64,000 nucleotides of DNA from Saprospiraceae bacterium (GTDB lineage: Bacteria; Bacteroidota; Bacteroidia; Chitinophagales; Saprospiraceae), in NCBI GenBank assembly GCA_026129545.1, contig JAHCHX010000001.1, positions 1,611,501 through 1,675,500 on the forward strand, given 5' to 3'. The translations under genes and the position numbers were made by a program. Shown piece after piece: positions 26,699-35,861 of this stretch (positions are counted from its first letter, which is position 1; each line of letters starts with the position of its first letter). The notes below the pieces were generated by a model. That model did not search any database, was not told the DNA's origin, and was given only the letters and a program-made list of their open reading frames with translations.

Positions 26699-29600
26699 TC
26701 ACCGTATCAACACCACGTCCCCCTTCTTGGCTTCCACATATCCATCTTGGTACTCCACTTCTACATACCAGACATAAATGCCGGGGTCGCAGGGCTTGCC
26801 TCGAAATGAACCGTCCCAACCGCGCGCATCATCGTTGACCGCGAAGTCTTTGTCTTGATAGACCAACTCGCCCCAACGATTATAGACATTGAAGGTCAGC
26901 ACACTGCGGATTTGCAAGCTTTTGCCATACACCACGAGCAAGTCGTTGTTAAGGTCGCCATTGGGGGTGAAACCCGTTGGCACATACACGCCGCGCGGCT
27001 TTTCCACGCTGACCGTGACTTGGGCCTCGCCTTTGCATCCGTTTTCATCCGTGACTTTCACGACATAGGTGTTTGGCTGATAGGGCCGCACCAGAATCAT
27101 GCTACAATCCGGCGAGTCAACGCACACAAAATTTTCCACCAAAAAACTTCGCCACTCGTAGTCCACGAACCCTACGGCATTAAATACATCCGCGCTTAGC
27201 ACGAGACTGTCGCCAAGCGTGACAGTTGTATCCGTCCCTGCCGACACCTCTATCTGCATCGGCTGGCCGAGCACTTCCGCGAGCGAGGTAATGCACCCAT
27301 TCCCATCCTGCACCCGCACGATATAGTCGCCCGCTGCCAAGCCCAAAAAGATGCTGCTTCCACTAAAAGGCCCATTGTTCAGGCTGTAGCGGAATGGGCC
27401 TTGCCCTCCCGTCAAAACCACCCGCAAGCGACCGTCTTTTCCCCCAAAACATTTAGGCTCTGTTTTTTCTGTTCGAATTTCCAATGCGCCGGGCCGCTCG
27501 ATGGTGACAGAATCAACGACCGTGCAACCATTTTTGTCCACCACATCAAGCACATACAGCCCCGGGCCAAGGTTGCCGATTTGGGAAGTATTGGCTCCAT
27601 TGTTCCAAGTCAGGGTGTATTCTGGTGTCCCACCTGCCACGTTGGCGGCAATGACGGCGTTGCTATCATCTGGGCACACCAACGTTTGCACCGCGAAATC
27701 AACGCGCAAAAGGTCGGGTTGCGTGATGATTACGGTGTCAACATCCGTACACCCTTTGGCATCCAGAATGGTGAGAAAGTAAGTGCCGGGCAACAAATTC
27801 TGGATGATGGGGCCTGTCGTGTTGTTGCTCCAAGTATATACGACAGGCTGTGTGGCTCCCTCCACTCCCATCACTTGGGCCAATCCGTCGGAGAGGCCGA
27901 AACAGGTAATGTTTTTTTGGGCAATTTGCGCCACGATGGGAGGTGGCTGAGGCATAAAGAAGGAGGTACTGCCCGAGCAACCCGCAGAGTCTGTGGCCGT
28001 GACGGAATAGTTCTGCCCACCCAACAGCCCATCCACAAACAGCGCGTTGGGCGTGCCGGGGATGTTCCATTGATAGTTGTATTTTGCGGTATCGCCCATG
28101 CCAGCCCCTCCCACCACCAAATTGACAGCCGCCTGACCGTCGGAGCGCCCATGACAGGTCGGTTGCACGAACGCGATGCCGACTTCTATTTTTGAAAATT
28201 GCTGAATCGCCACGCTGGCTATGGCGGTACAGCCCCGATTGTCGGTGGCTGTCACATTGATAAGCCCGGGATGAAGCCCAGTGACAAAAGCGCCCGTTAG
28301 CCCATTGCTCCACAAATACGAGAAGGGTGCCCCGTTGCCACCCAAAGCCGCAGCGACCGCCTCTCCGTTGTTTTCCCCAAAACAGGCTGTCCGGGTCTGT
28401 GATGCGATAATCTCCAAAGGAGTGGCTGGCTGCGTCACGGATGTATTGGCCGTAGTGGTGCAGCCATTTGCGTCAACGACGGTGACGATGTAGTTGCCAA
28501 TTGGCAGGCTGCTGATGGTCTGAGTGGTCGGCCCCCAATTCCATGCGTACTGATACGGCTCTGTGCCGCCTGCTGGAATGGCCGTAGCGATGCCGTCGCT
28601 GCCCCCAAAACAGGCCACGTCTGTCTTGTTGATGGTGGCGCTCAACGGTGCGGGCTGCGTAACTTGAGCAGATGCCGTGACGACACACCCGTTACCATCC
28701 GTGATGAGGACGGTGTAATTGCCGGGAGACAGGTTCACTGCCACAGGGCCTACTTGTTGGCTTGGGTCGTTCCATTGATAGCCAAGCGCCCCCGTGCCGC
28801 CTCGCGCATACACCCTGACTTGCCCGTTGTTGTTGCCAAAACAATTGACGGACTGCGGCACAATGCTATCCACCACAATCGCCTCTGGGCATGGCAGCTG
28901 TATCGTATCGCTGAAAACACAACCCACGCCATCTGTCAGAGTCATGCGATACTCACCGCAAGCAAGATTTGCGATGTTACTGCCCGTCACATTGTTGCTC
29001 CACTGAATCAAATAGGGCAGCTGCCCTCCCACCGCATTGGCGAAGATGGAGCCATCTTGAATGCCCGCGCATGAAGGAGGCACGCTGTCAATAAAAACCT
29101 CAATCGGAGTAGCCCCACTAATCGTCACTTTGTCAATCACCGCGCAACCAAGTATGTCCCGAACTTCCAGTAGATATGTGCCGGGACATAGATTGTTCAC
29201 CGTAGCAAAACCATCGGGCAAGGAAGGGTCGTCCCAATAATAATCGTAGGGCGGCGCGCCGCCCATCACTTGGGCGGTTGCCGAGCCATTGCAAGCGCCC
29301 GCACAAGTTTCATTCGCGACATTTATGAAGCCAAGTGTTAAGGTAGGAGAAGAGCCTACCGTCACAGAGGCAGTGAACGAACAACCTTTTAGGTCAGTTA
29401 CCGTGACCGTGTAAGTGCCTGCGGTAAGGTTCACCGCTGTTTGCGTAATCTGACCTTGTGCGTCGCTCCATTCGTAAGAGTAGGGCATGGTGCCGCCTTT
29501 TGCGAACACAGTGGCCGAACCGTTGGCAGCCCCGGCACAAGAGGTATTGGTCGAGGTCGTGCTATCCAATGAGAACAATAAAGGCTCCAGCACGATGACA

Positions 29601-30115
29601 AGCGTGGCGACCAAACAGCCCGCACCATCCGTGATAGTGACAAAATGAAATCCCGCATTCAAGCTATCGGCAGTGGGAGTGGTGTCGCCGTTGTCCCAGA
29701 TATACTGATAGGGCGAGGTGCCCCCCGATACCTCAATCGTGGCCGAGCCATCCGAATAGCCCTTGCAGCTCACCGGAGTCTGTGACGAATTGAAAGCGAA
29801 AGGCAGCGGCTCGCCCACTACCACGCTATCCACCGCCGTGCAGCCATTGGCATCCGTCGCCGTCACTCGATAACAACCCGCGTAGAGGTCTGTCACCGTC
29901 GCGCCGTTGGTGACGGGGCCTCCGCCACATCGCTGCCAAGAAAAAGTGATGGTGCCGGTGCCACCCGTAGCCGAAGCTGTCGCGGAGCCGCTAGGGTCTC
30001 CATTGCAAATTGCGTTCGTCGCCGCGGCCGTCAAAATGATGGGCTGAGGGCAGGGTTGAGAAAAGGCGGGGGCGGCAAGTGCCGTGAACAAGAATAGGAT
30101 TATCGGTTTTGTCAT
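26699..30115 (-). CDS. SprB-repeat protein with gliding-motility-associated CTD
   Basis: 1138 aa from the ATG at 30115, which places a signal peptide (IILFLFTALAAPAFSQ) at the N-terminus. Twelve consecutive SprB-type modules of 72-85 residues follow, each with one Cys near the start (C-x-G-x-x-D/N-G), GGT/GGN plus aromatic-tryptophan core, and a closing DxxGC. Then an Ig-like segment (about 935-1045) and a CHU_C-type T9SS signal (about 1050-1138; YVPTGFTPNGDLNNDLL, FNVYNRWGELVYQ). Family members are surface adhesins moved by the gliding machinery or wall-attached matrix proteins. Module number may vary between strains. Confidence 0.9.
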   Translation of the reverse strand: MTKPIILFLFTALAAPAFSQPCPQPIILTAAATNAICNGDPSGSATASATGGTGTITFSWQRCGGGPVTNGATVTDLYAGCYRVTATDANGCTAVDSVVVGEPLPFAFNSSQTPVSCKGYSDGSATIEVSGGTSPYQYIWDNGDTTPTADSLNAGFHFVTITDGAGCLVATLVIVLEPLLFSLDSTTSTNTSCAGAANGSATVFAKGGTMPYSYEWSDAQGQITQTAVNLTAGTYTVTVTDLKGCSFTASVTVGSSPTLTLGFINVANETCAGACNGSATAQVMGGAPPYDYYWDDPSLPDGFATVNNLCPGTYLLEVRDILGCAVIDKVTISGATPIEVFIDSVPPSCAGIQDGSIFANAVGGQLPYLIQWSNNVTGSNIANLACGEYRMTLTDGVGCVFSDTIQLPCPEAIVVDSIVPQSVNCFGNNNGQVRVYARGGTGALGYQWNDPSQQVGPVAVNLSPGNYTVLITDGNGCVVTASAQVTQPAPLSATINKTDVACFGGSDGIATAIPAGGTEPYQYAWNWGPTTQTISSLPIGNYIVTVVDANGCTTTANTSVTQPATPLEIIASQTRTACFGENNGEAVAAALGGNGAPFSYLWSNGLTGAFVTGLHPGLINVTATDNRGCTAIASVAIQQFSKIEVGIAFVQPTCHGRSDGQAAVNLVVGGAGMGDTAKYNYQWNIPGTPNALFVDGLLGGQNYSVTATDSAGCSGSTSFFMPQPPPIVAQIAQKNITCFGLSDGLAQVMGVEGATQPVVYTWSNNTTGPIIQNLLPGTYFLTILDAKGCTDVDTVIITQPDLLRVDFAVQTLVCPDDSNAVIAANVAGGTPEYTLTWNNGANTSQIGNLGPGLYVLDVVDKNGCTVVDSVTIERPGALEIRTEKTEPKCFGGKDGRLRVVLTGGQGPFRYSLNNGPFSGSSIFLGLAAGDYIVRVQDGNGCITSLAEVLGQPMQIEVSAGTDTTVTLGDSLVLSADVFNAVGFVDYEWRSFLVENFVCVDSPDCSMILVRPYQPNTYVVKVTDENGCKGEAQVTVSVEKPRGVYVPTGFTPNGDLNNDLLVVYGKSLQIRSVLTFNVYNRWGELVYQDKDFAVNDDARGWDGSFRGKPCDPGIYVWYVEVEYQDGYVEAKKGDVVLIR

Positions 30116-30241
30116 TACAGGTATGAGTTTAATGTGCACGGGATGGATTAAAGGACAAAAAAAAGCAAAATACCGGACACGCGCAGGAATGATTTCGCTG
30201 CTTATGTCCCTGCTGTCAGCACTCAGGTTGTAGGCACTTGC

Positions 30242-30742
30242 TTACTTCAATTCTTTTTCGGCCTCGGCATTCCAACCAGCGCTCGCTTTTGCAAAATCAG
30301 CCTGCAACAGGTCGGAGAATTTGTCAATACGCTCCAACGTGCCTGCGGCGCCTTTTAGGCTAGTACTCAGCATCTCATATTCTTTTTTGGCCTCCTCGGT
30401 CTTGATTTTTCCTGCTGCATAGTCCGCCGACAACTGCTTGAATCTGTTGAGCATATCTTTGTACTGTGCTTCGGTTGCTTGCACTTTTCCAGCCAACGCA
30501 ACACTGCGCTCCAATATGGATTGCATTTCGGGCGTGTTGCTGTTTCTGAGGGCTTCGGGGGCTTTGTTGATTTGTTCAATAGTCATGTTGGCCATTTCTA
30601 CGGTTTTTCCCAACGTTGGCACCAATTCCTCCGCATTAGCGATGTCGCTTTGCATCGTGCTGACTAGTGACGGGTCTACTTTATTGCAGGCTGCTGCCAA
30701 AAACAGTATTGAAAAAATAGCGGGCAAAAACAGATTTTTCAT
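30242..30742 (-). CDS. Small coiled-coil lipoprotein
   Basis: 166 aa from the ATG at 30742 (MKNLFLPAIFSILFLAAAC); the frame runs further upstream but the signal peptide fixes this start. The lipobox LAAAC marks an acylated Cys. The mature part is wholly helical and charged (MQSDIANAEELV, KTEEAKKEYEMLSTSL), with heptad-like spacing. No known domain; likely attached to the inner or outer membrane from the periplasmic side. A promoter box (TACCTTTG) is 36 bp upstream. Confidence 0.7.
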   Translation of the reverse strand: MKNLFLPAIFSILFLAAACNKVDPSLVSTMQSDIANAEELVPTLGKTVEMANMTIEQINKAPEALRNSNTPEMQSILERSVALAGKVQATEAQYKDMLNRFKQLSADYAAGKIKTEEAKKEYEMLSTSLKGAAGTLERIDKFSDLLQADFAKASAGWNAEAEKELK

Positions 30743-30777
30743 GTCGTTGTGTTTTAGTTGATTGTTGAAACAAGAGG

Positions 30778-30785
30778 CAAAGGTA
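30778..30785 (-). promoter_or_regulatory. Bacteroidota -7 box (TACCTTTG) for the lipoprotein gene
   Basis: TACCTTTG on the minus strand, followed by C, is a full match to TAnnTTTG. It lies 36 bp upstream of the ATG at 30742 and supports that start. Confidence 0.55.
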
Positions 30786-30837
30786 TGGCGACGCACGACT
30801 GTCCATGACGCATAGAGGCGCAAAAAAATCATCTTCT

Positions 30838-30845
30838 TATGTTTG
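30838..30845 (+). promoter_or_regulatory. Bacteroidota -7 box (TATGTTTG) for folK
   Basis: TATGTTTG matches the consensus, 67 bp before the ATG at 30912. It lies downstream of the divergent lipoprotein promoter, so the two transcripts diverge from this short interval. Confidence 0.45.
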
Positions 30846-30911
30846 CCCATGCTTGCTTTCTGTTCGGCTTCCACATTTTGTGCATATTTGCCGCCGATTA
30901 ACGACCTGAAT

Positions 30912-31433
30912 ATGCAGCCTGAATTTGCCAAGAAGTACATCAATGTCTATCTCGGATTGGGAAGCAATGTGGGCGACCGTGCCGCACAGCTCCACTCCGC
31001 CACCCAATTGATTTCAAAAAACATCGGAAAAGTCGCCAGAAAAAGCCACATCTACGAAACCCAACCTTGGGGCAACACCGAGCAGGAGGCTTTTCTAAAC
31101 CAGATTATCATGGTCAACACGATGCTCTCCCCGCGTGAGCTGCTCGAAAAAATCGGGAAAATCGAGCGCGAATTGGGCCGTGAACGCCGCCGAGACCAAG
31201 ATAAATGGGGACCTCGAAGCATTGACATTGACATCCTTTTTTACGGCAAACGGGTGGTACGCGACAAGGGGCTGGAAATCCCGCACCCAGAGCTCCACAA
31301 ACGCGCTTTCGTCTTGGCTCCAATGCTTGAAATCGCGCCCGACTTGGAACATCCCTTGCTGAAAAAGCCAATGGACGAACTGTTCATGGAGTGCACGGAC
31401 GAGTCTGAGGTGGTCATGTTGGACATCAGCTGA
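30912..31433 (+). CDS. folK: 2-amino-4-hydroxy-6-hydroxymethyldihydropteridine diphosphokinase
   Basis: Transfers pyrophosphate from ATP to the pterin in folate synthesis. 173 aa from the ATG at 30912 (MQPEFAKKYINVYLGLGSNVGDR). The start motif LGLGSNVGDR, the substrate loop ETQPWGNTEQEAFLNQ, the basic region LGRERRRDQDKWGPRSIDIDIL with the Mg-binding D-x-D, and the closing PHPELHKRAFVLAPM are all present. Followed 78 bp later by a deoxynucleoside kinase, a pairing I recall from other Bacteroidota. Confidence 0.95.
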   Translation: MQPEFAKKYINVYLGLGSNVGDRAAQLHSATQLISKNIGKVARKSHIYETQPWGNTEQEAFLNQIIMVNTMLSPRELLEKIGKIERELGRERRRDQDKWGPRSIDIDILFYGKRVVRDKGLEIPHPELHKRAFVLAPMLEIAPDLEHPLLKKPMDELFMECTDESEVVMLDIS

Positions 31434-31511
31434 GACCCACTTGCCACACACATAGTCTCATGGCTGCTTTGGCAGTTATTCTCAACTTGCAAAAACGACA
31501 TAACTCACACA

Positions 31512-32192
31512 GTGGAAGCTCCACTATCTCACCCGGACACGCGGGGCAATCAATCATCTCCCTCCTATTCTTTCATCGCTATCGAGGGCAATATCGGAGC
31601 AGGCAAGACTACCTTGTGCCATCGGCTGGCCGACCGTTTTGGCTGCGCCTTGGTGCTTGAGCAATTCACCGACAACCCCTTTCTCCCTTTTTTTTACCTT
31701 CAACCCGAGCGGTATGCATTCCCAGTAGAGTTGTTTTTTATGACCGAGCGCCACAAACAACTGCTCGAGCACTTCTCCAAGCCCAACCTTTTTCACACCT
31801 GCACCGTGGCGGACTATTTTTTTGTAAAAACCCTCTTATTTGCAAAAAACAACCTTAGCGAAGAGGAATTCCGCTTGTTTCAGCGGCTCTTCGGAGTACT
31901 AAACTCCACATTCCCCAAACCAGACCTGCTGCTTTTTCTTCACCGCCCGGTGGACGTGCTGTTGCGCCACATTCACAAACGCGGACGCGACATCGAGCGC
32001 AACATCAGCGCAGCTTACCTCGAAGACATCCAGAACGCCTATCTGGAATACTTGAAATCCGAGACACAAACCCCTGTGCTCGTGCTCGAACTTGGCAAAG
32101 CGAGCTTCGAACACGATGATGCCGTTTTTGAAGCGATTGCGCACCTGCTCGCCGAACGACACCCCACAGGCTTTGCCGTGAAAACCCTGTGA
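31512..32192 (+). CDS. Deoxynucleoside kinase (dGK/dCK-like)
   Basis: Phosphorylates deoxynucleosides for salvage. 226 aa, starting at a GTG at 31512. P-loop GNIGAGKTT (26-34), substrate-side acidic motif LEQFTDNPFLPFFY, the ELFFMTERHKQL segment, and the lid-region arginines in HIHKRGRDIERNI are conserved. The first ~15 residues are polar and low in similarity, so the exact start is uncertain. It directly follows folK on the same strand. Confidence 0.9.
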   Translation: MEAPLSHPDTRGNQSSPSYSFIAIEGNIGAGKTTLCHRLADRFGCALVLEQFTDNPFLPFFYLQPERYAFPVELFFMTERHKQLLEHFSKPNLFHTCTVADYFFVKTLLFAKNNLSEEEFRLFQRLFGVLNSTFPKPDLLLFLHRPVDVLLRHIHKRGRDIERNISAAYLEDIQNAYLEYLKSETQTPVLVLELGKASFEHDDAVFEAIAHLLAERHPTGFAVKTL

Positions 32193-32195
32193 CAA

Positions 32196-32885
32196 TCAAG
32201 CCTGCCCAGCCTTACCCAGCCGCAACGCCCCCTGCATGAACAGCCAAATCGCTCCGCACATCCATAAGTGAGCAATGTCGAAATAACTGAGCCACACGCT
32301 CGCCGATATTTTGAAAATGTGCATGGACACAGCGACCACAAGCACCGCGATGCCCCACAGCACAAAGCGGCTGACTTCCGAGCGAAACCTTAGCAACAGC
32401 ATACTTTCCAAAGGCGCTACCACAAGCAGCAACCCAACCGCAGAGTGAATTTCTACAGCAGGGAACCACAAAGTAGCAAACATAAACCACAGCGCCACAG
32501 TAAGTTGCACAATGTTCGCCCAGCTCAGCACCCGCCCCCATCGCCCTCCCAAAAAAGGCGCGGCCCGCAAGATGGAAACTTGTTCCAAGGCCGAAACTGC
32601 TATCATGCCCAACGCCCATCCGGGAACCTTGAACACAAAAGGCAACTGGTGCATGAACGCATGACCCACCAAGCCTCCCAGCAAACTGGAAAAGCCCATG
32701 AGCAAAAAAAAGACATTGAACAACCGTGCGGCATCATCGGCACTTTTTGCTTTTCCGAGCCGCTGCCATGCGTAAAAACAAAAAAGCGCCACCAACAGAG
32801 AGGTCAGCGCAATCACTGGTTCGCCAATGCGAAAGCCCCACAAAGAGATGTCGGGCTGAAAATTGGCAGTAGGCAAAATTTCCAC
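32196..32885 (-). CDS. Seven-transmembrane protein of unknown function
   Basis: 229 aa with seven hydrophobic segments, in order near residues 20-43, 56-78, 88-107, 120-140, 143-163, 172-192 and 199-222. Histidines and an Asp sit near the second and last helix ends (GHAFMHQ, DIAHLW). It resembles Bacteroidota membrane proteins of unassigned DUF families. A distant likeness to 7-TM hydrolases of the CREST type (metal site from His and Asp) is only a guess. Its stop lies 3 bp from the stop of the convergent deoxynucleoside kinase. Confidence 0.75.
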   Translation of the reverse strand: MEILPTANFQPDISLWGFRIGEPVIALTSLLVALFCFYAWQRLGKAKSADDAARLFNVFFLLMGFSSLLGGLVGHAFMHQLPFVFKVPGWALGMIAVSALEQVSILRAAPFLGGRWGRVLSWANIVQLTVALWFMFATLWFPAVEIHSAVGLLLVVAPLESMLLLRFRSEVSRFVLWGIAVLVVAVSMHIFKISASVWLSYFDIAHLWMCGAIWLFMQGALRLGKAGQA

Positions 32886-33219
32886 GAGTTACGATTTGTG
32901 CGAATCAATTATTGAAAAGCCTCGGAGAGGCGGAATGTTGGTAGAAATTTAGCCCACACAACAAACCCAAGCCTCGGAGAGGCGGAATGTTGGCACGAGC
33001 ATTCCACACTTCGCCCGCTGGGGCTATTCCAATCCTTGATTCGAACGATTTACGACTACTCACCTAGCCACGCGCAGCGGACGGAGTTTGAAGCAAAATG
33101 AAATTTATTTTTGTTTCAAAACAAAAAATTTTGAATTTTGCCACGCCAATACCTCATCGCATCCCCAAATCAACGAATCCACAAACCACCAAACCACCAC
33201 ATCAACAAACCCACAAATT
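32886..33219. other. Leader region of ruvB with dispersed repeats
   Basis: Holds a repeat block at 32917-33045 and then an AC-rich leader (33140-33219) with CCACATCAACAAACCC. TTTTTG followed after 19 bp by GAATTTTG (33109-33142) resembles a Bacteroidota promoter with a weakened -7 box. That would put the transcript start well before the TTG at 33220. Confidence 0.45.
32917..33045. repeat. Palindrome-bearing repeat block, two identical 25-bp units plus tail
   Basis: The 25-bp unit AAGCCTCGGAGAGGC plus GGAATGTTGG occurs identically at 32917-32941 and 32969-32993, 52 bp apart. Each contains the palindrome GCCTCnnnGAGGC. After the second unit, the tail to 33045 contains GCCC-GCT-GGGGC. This looks like an intergenic dispersed element of the REP/BIME type. 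Confidence 0.7.
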
Positions 33220-34236
33220 TTGTCAAAAAATCTCGCAAACGAACCCAACAACGGCGAAGAAAAGCTTGTCGAAAAGGCACTTCGCCCAAAACTGCTGGAT
33301 GAGTTCAGCGGCCAACAGAAGATTGTGGACAACCTGCAAGTCTTCATCCAAGCAGCCAAGCAGCGCGGCGAAGCACTCGACCATCTGCTGCTGCACGGCC
33401 CCCCAGGGCTTGGCAAAACGACCCTCTCGCACATCGTCGCCAACGAGCTCGGTGCCTCATTGAAAATGAGCAGCGGCCCCGTGCTCGAAAAACCCGGCGA
33501 CCTTGCCGGCCTGCTCACCAACCTTGAACCCGGCGACGTGCTGTTCATTGATGAAATCCACCGGCTCAACACCGTCGTCGAAGAATACCTCTACTCCGCC
33601 ATGGAGGACTACCGCATAGACATCATGATTGACTCCGGCCCCAACGCCCGCAGCATCCAAATCACACTCAACCCATTCACCCTCATCGGTGCCACCACGC
33701 GCATGGGACTGCTCACCTCGCCGCTTCGCGCCCGCTTCGGCATCAATTGCCACCTCGACTACTACGACGTGCCGACGCTCGAACGCATCCTTCACCGCTC
33801 GGCGGCCATCCTCGACATCCCCATCGCGCCAGAGGGCGCGCATGAAATCGCCCGGCGCAGTCGCGGCACACCGCGCATCGCCAACGCGCTGCTTCGCCGC
33901 ATCCGTGACTTTGCCCAAATAAAAGGCGACGGCTCTGTGAATCAGGAAATCGCCCGCTATGGCCTTGCCGCCCTCGACGTGGATGAGGCAGGTCTCGACG
34001 AAATGGACATCCGCATCCTGACGACGATTATCCACAAATTCAAAGGCGGTCCCGTCGGCCTCACCACCATCGCAACGGCAGTAGGCGAAGAGGCCGGCAC
34101 CATCGAGGAGGTGCACGAGCCTTTCCTCATCATGGAAGGCTACATCCAGCGCACTCCAAGAGGGCGCACCGCGACGGAAAAGGCGTATAAACACATCGGG
34201 GCGGTGATGCCGGGGCGGGAAGGGAGGTTGTTTTAA
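33220..34236 (+). CDS. ruvB: Holliday junction branch migration ATPase RuvB
   Basis: AAA+ motor of the RuvABC resolvasome, 338 aa from TTG at 33220 ([15 protein letters not shown]), the normal family length. The frame is open back to 33088 but that stretch is AC-rich and unlike RuvB. Walker A GPPGLGKT, Walker B DEIHR, sensor 1 GATTRMG, arginine finger in LRARFG, and the C-terminal winged helix ([17 protein letters not shown]) are all present. No ruvA or ruvC is in the window, so the genes are dispersed here. Confidence 0.96.
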   Translation: MSKNLANEPNNGEEKLVEKALRPKLLDEFSGQQKIVDNLQVFIQAAKQRGEALDHLLLHGPPGLGKTTLSHIVANELGASLKMSSGPVLEKPGDLAGLLTNLEPGDVLFIDEIHRLNTVVEEYLYSAMEDYRIDIMIDSGPNARSIQITLNPFTLIGATTRMGLLTSPLRARFGINCHLDYYDVPTLERILHRSAAILDIPIAPEGAHEIARRSRGTPRIANALLRRIRDFAQIKGDGSVNQEIARYGLAALDVDEAGLDEMDIRILTTIIHKFKGGPVGLTTIATAVGEEAGTIEEVHEPFLIMEGYIQRTPRGRTATEKAYKHIGAVMPGREGRLF

Positions 34237-34262
34237 ATAGCAAGTCCCCCTCCCTAAAAACC

Positions 34263-35633
34263 TCACAAACTCGGCAGCACCTCTTCCAAATAAGCCTCCA
34301 ATTGGCTCCGCACGATGAGGCGGGACAGCACCTTCCGCTCGCGGTCAATCGAAATCAAGGTGGGGGTGCTCGGTGAAGGGAACTGCCGATTGATTTCCCG
34401 ACGCTGGTGCGCCGGGATGAAGACATTGAGCCACGGGGTCGGTTCTTTTTCGAGGTGCGTTCTCCAGTCTTGCTCCATCTTGTCGCTCGAAAGCGCAAAA
34501 ACCTCCACCCCTAGCGGACGATATTTCCCGTAAATCTCCATCAATCGAGGCTCGAACTCCTTGCAGTGCGAGCAGTTGCTGCGCCAGAAGAGCAGAAGCG
34601 TCATTTTGTTTTTGGCGCACACTTCCCCAAGCGAGACGATTTGGCCACTCAAGTCGGGCAGTCTCAAATCCGGGACGAGTTTGCCCGGCTCGCAGTTTTT
34701 GAGCGCTTCCAACAGATTGAGGGTGCTATTGGGCAAAGGATTTTCGTCGGGGCAATCTGGCAAATACCATGTGAGCAGATAGGTTAGGCCCGCCTCGTCC
34801 TTGTAGTCCATCATCTTGTCGAGCAGATAACGGAACACATAGTTGTCCACCTCGTCGTTGCCGTTGCGCCGCGACATCACGCCATCTATGTATTGCTTGC
34901 CACCTTCGGGCGACTTGCGGTCGAAATAGTGGTAATACCGATTGAGCGCCTTCACAAAACCTGTGTGATAGAGCACTCGCTCATAGCGGAACGGCACCTC
35001 GTCGAGCGAATATGCGACCGCAAACTCGTTGGCGGTCATGTTGGCCACTTTCGGGTTGTTTGGGTAGTCTTGCTTTTGAGGCTGGATGAGCAATGGTGCC
35101 ACGATGTCGCCCGAAAAAGTACCCTTGTGCTGCGTTGCGATGTCGCGACAAAGTCGATTGAGGTCGCGTTCGGCGGCCTCTATCTGGGCTAAGGTGGCCT
35201 TGCGCTCGCTGTCGCGCAGCTTGGCCAACCCATGCTGCGCCGACATGAGGGTGTGGTACAGGTCGTTTTCGGGCGAGCCTACCACACGCGCCGGTCCTCC
35301 ATCCATTAGGTTGAAATCCATGTCGAACACCAATTCCCGCTCCTCCTGAGCGGGTGCCGGCAATAAAAAATCCGCCCAATATCTGGGTTGGTTCACCATG
35401 CGCAACCGGGCTTGGGCTTGCACAGGCGCGTCCACGCTGACGCTGAAAGAGCCGTCCGAGTCGAGCGTGATGGTCTCCAACTGTTGCCAGCGTTCGGTGT
35501 TCCAGTATTCCAAGATGGCCTTTTTGACAGCGTTTGGTGGCACGTTGGCGATTTTTCCGCGCAGGGAGATTTGAGCAGCCATTCCATTAAGACCAAAGAT
35601 GGAAAGCAGTAGCAGGCAATGTAGATTTTTCAT
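34263..35633 (-). CDS. Secreted thioredoxin-like protein (DUF5106/TlpA type)
   Basis: 456 aa with a signal peptide (LHCLLLLSIFGLNGMAAQ). The N-terminal ~300 residues form a beta-sandwich plus a helical stretch, as in Bacteroidota proteins annotated as DUF4369/DUF5106. The C-terminal ~140 residues are a TlpA-like thioredoxin fold: LLFWRSNCSHCKEFEPRL with C-x2-C and a cis-Pro region SPSTPTLISIDRE. It would act in the periplasm or at the outer membrane as a disulfide reductase. Copy 3 of the dispersed repeat begins 14 bp upstream of the start codon. Confidence 0.85.
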   Translation of the reverse strand: MKNLHCLLLLSIFGLNGMAAQISLRGKIANVPPNAVKKAILEYWNTERWQQLETITLDSDGSFSVSVDAPVQAQARLRMVNQPRYWADFLLPAPAQEERELVFDMDFNLMDGGPARVVGSPENDLYHTLMSAQHGLAKLRDSERKATLAQIEAAERDLNRLCRDIATQHKGTFSGDIVAPLLIQPQKQDYPNNPKVANMTANEFAVAYSLDEVPFRYERVLYHTGFVKALNRYYHYFDRKSPEGGKQYIDGVMSRRNGNDEVDNYVFRYLLDKMMDYKDEAGLTYLLTWYLPDCPDENPLPNSTLNLLEALKNCEPGKLVPDLRLPDLSGQIVSLGEVCAKNKMTLLLFWRSNCSHCKEFEPRLMEIYGKYRPLGVEVFALSSDKMEQDWRTHLEKEPTPWLNVFIPAHQRREINRQFPSPSTPTLISIDRERKVLSRLIVRSQLEAYLEEVLPSL

Positions 35634-35646
35634 GCTTTCTATAAAT

Positions 35647-35752
35647 TATACCTTGATTCGCAAGGACTTGTCAGATGACCATAATTGATGTCCCTGATTT
35701 TGAACAGATTGCGCTTTTGGCCATGTCCAAAACCTAACGGAGCGAAGTATAA
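35647..35752. repeat. Dispersed ~105-bp palindromic element, copy 3
   Basis: TATACCTTGATTCGCAAGG at the left, CCAAAACCTAACGGAGCG plus AAGTATA at the right. The ends are related as inverted repeats (TATA with CTTGATTCGC, and TTCGC with TATAC on the other strand). It occupies the start region of the thioredoxin-like gene and lies upstream of the divergent lipase gene. Confidence 0.8.
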
Positions 35753-35861
35753 ACCCCCAAAAAAACAAAAATACAACCCATTGAATGGCTCGTGGTTGCG
35801 GTTTTATTTGATTTTTGCACCGCAAAAGATTCTTTACAAAACAAAACTGAACAAATTCCTC

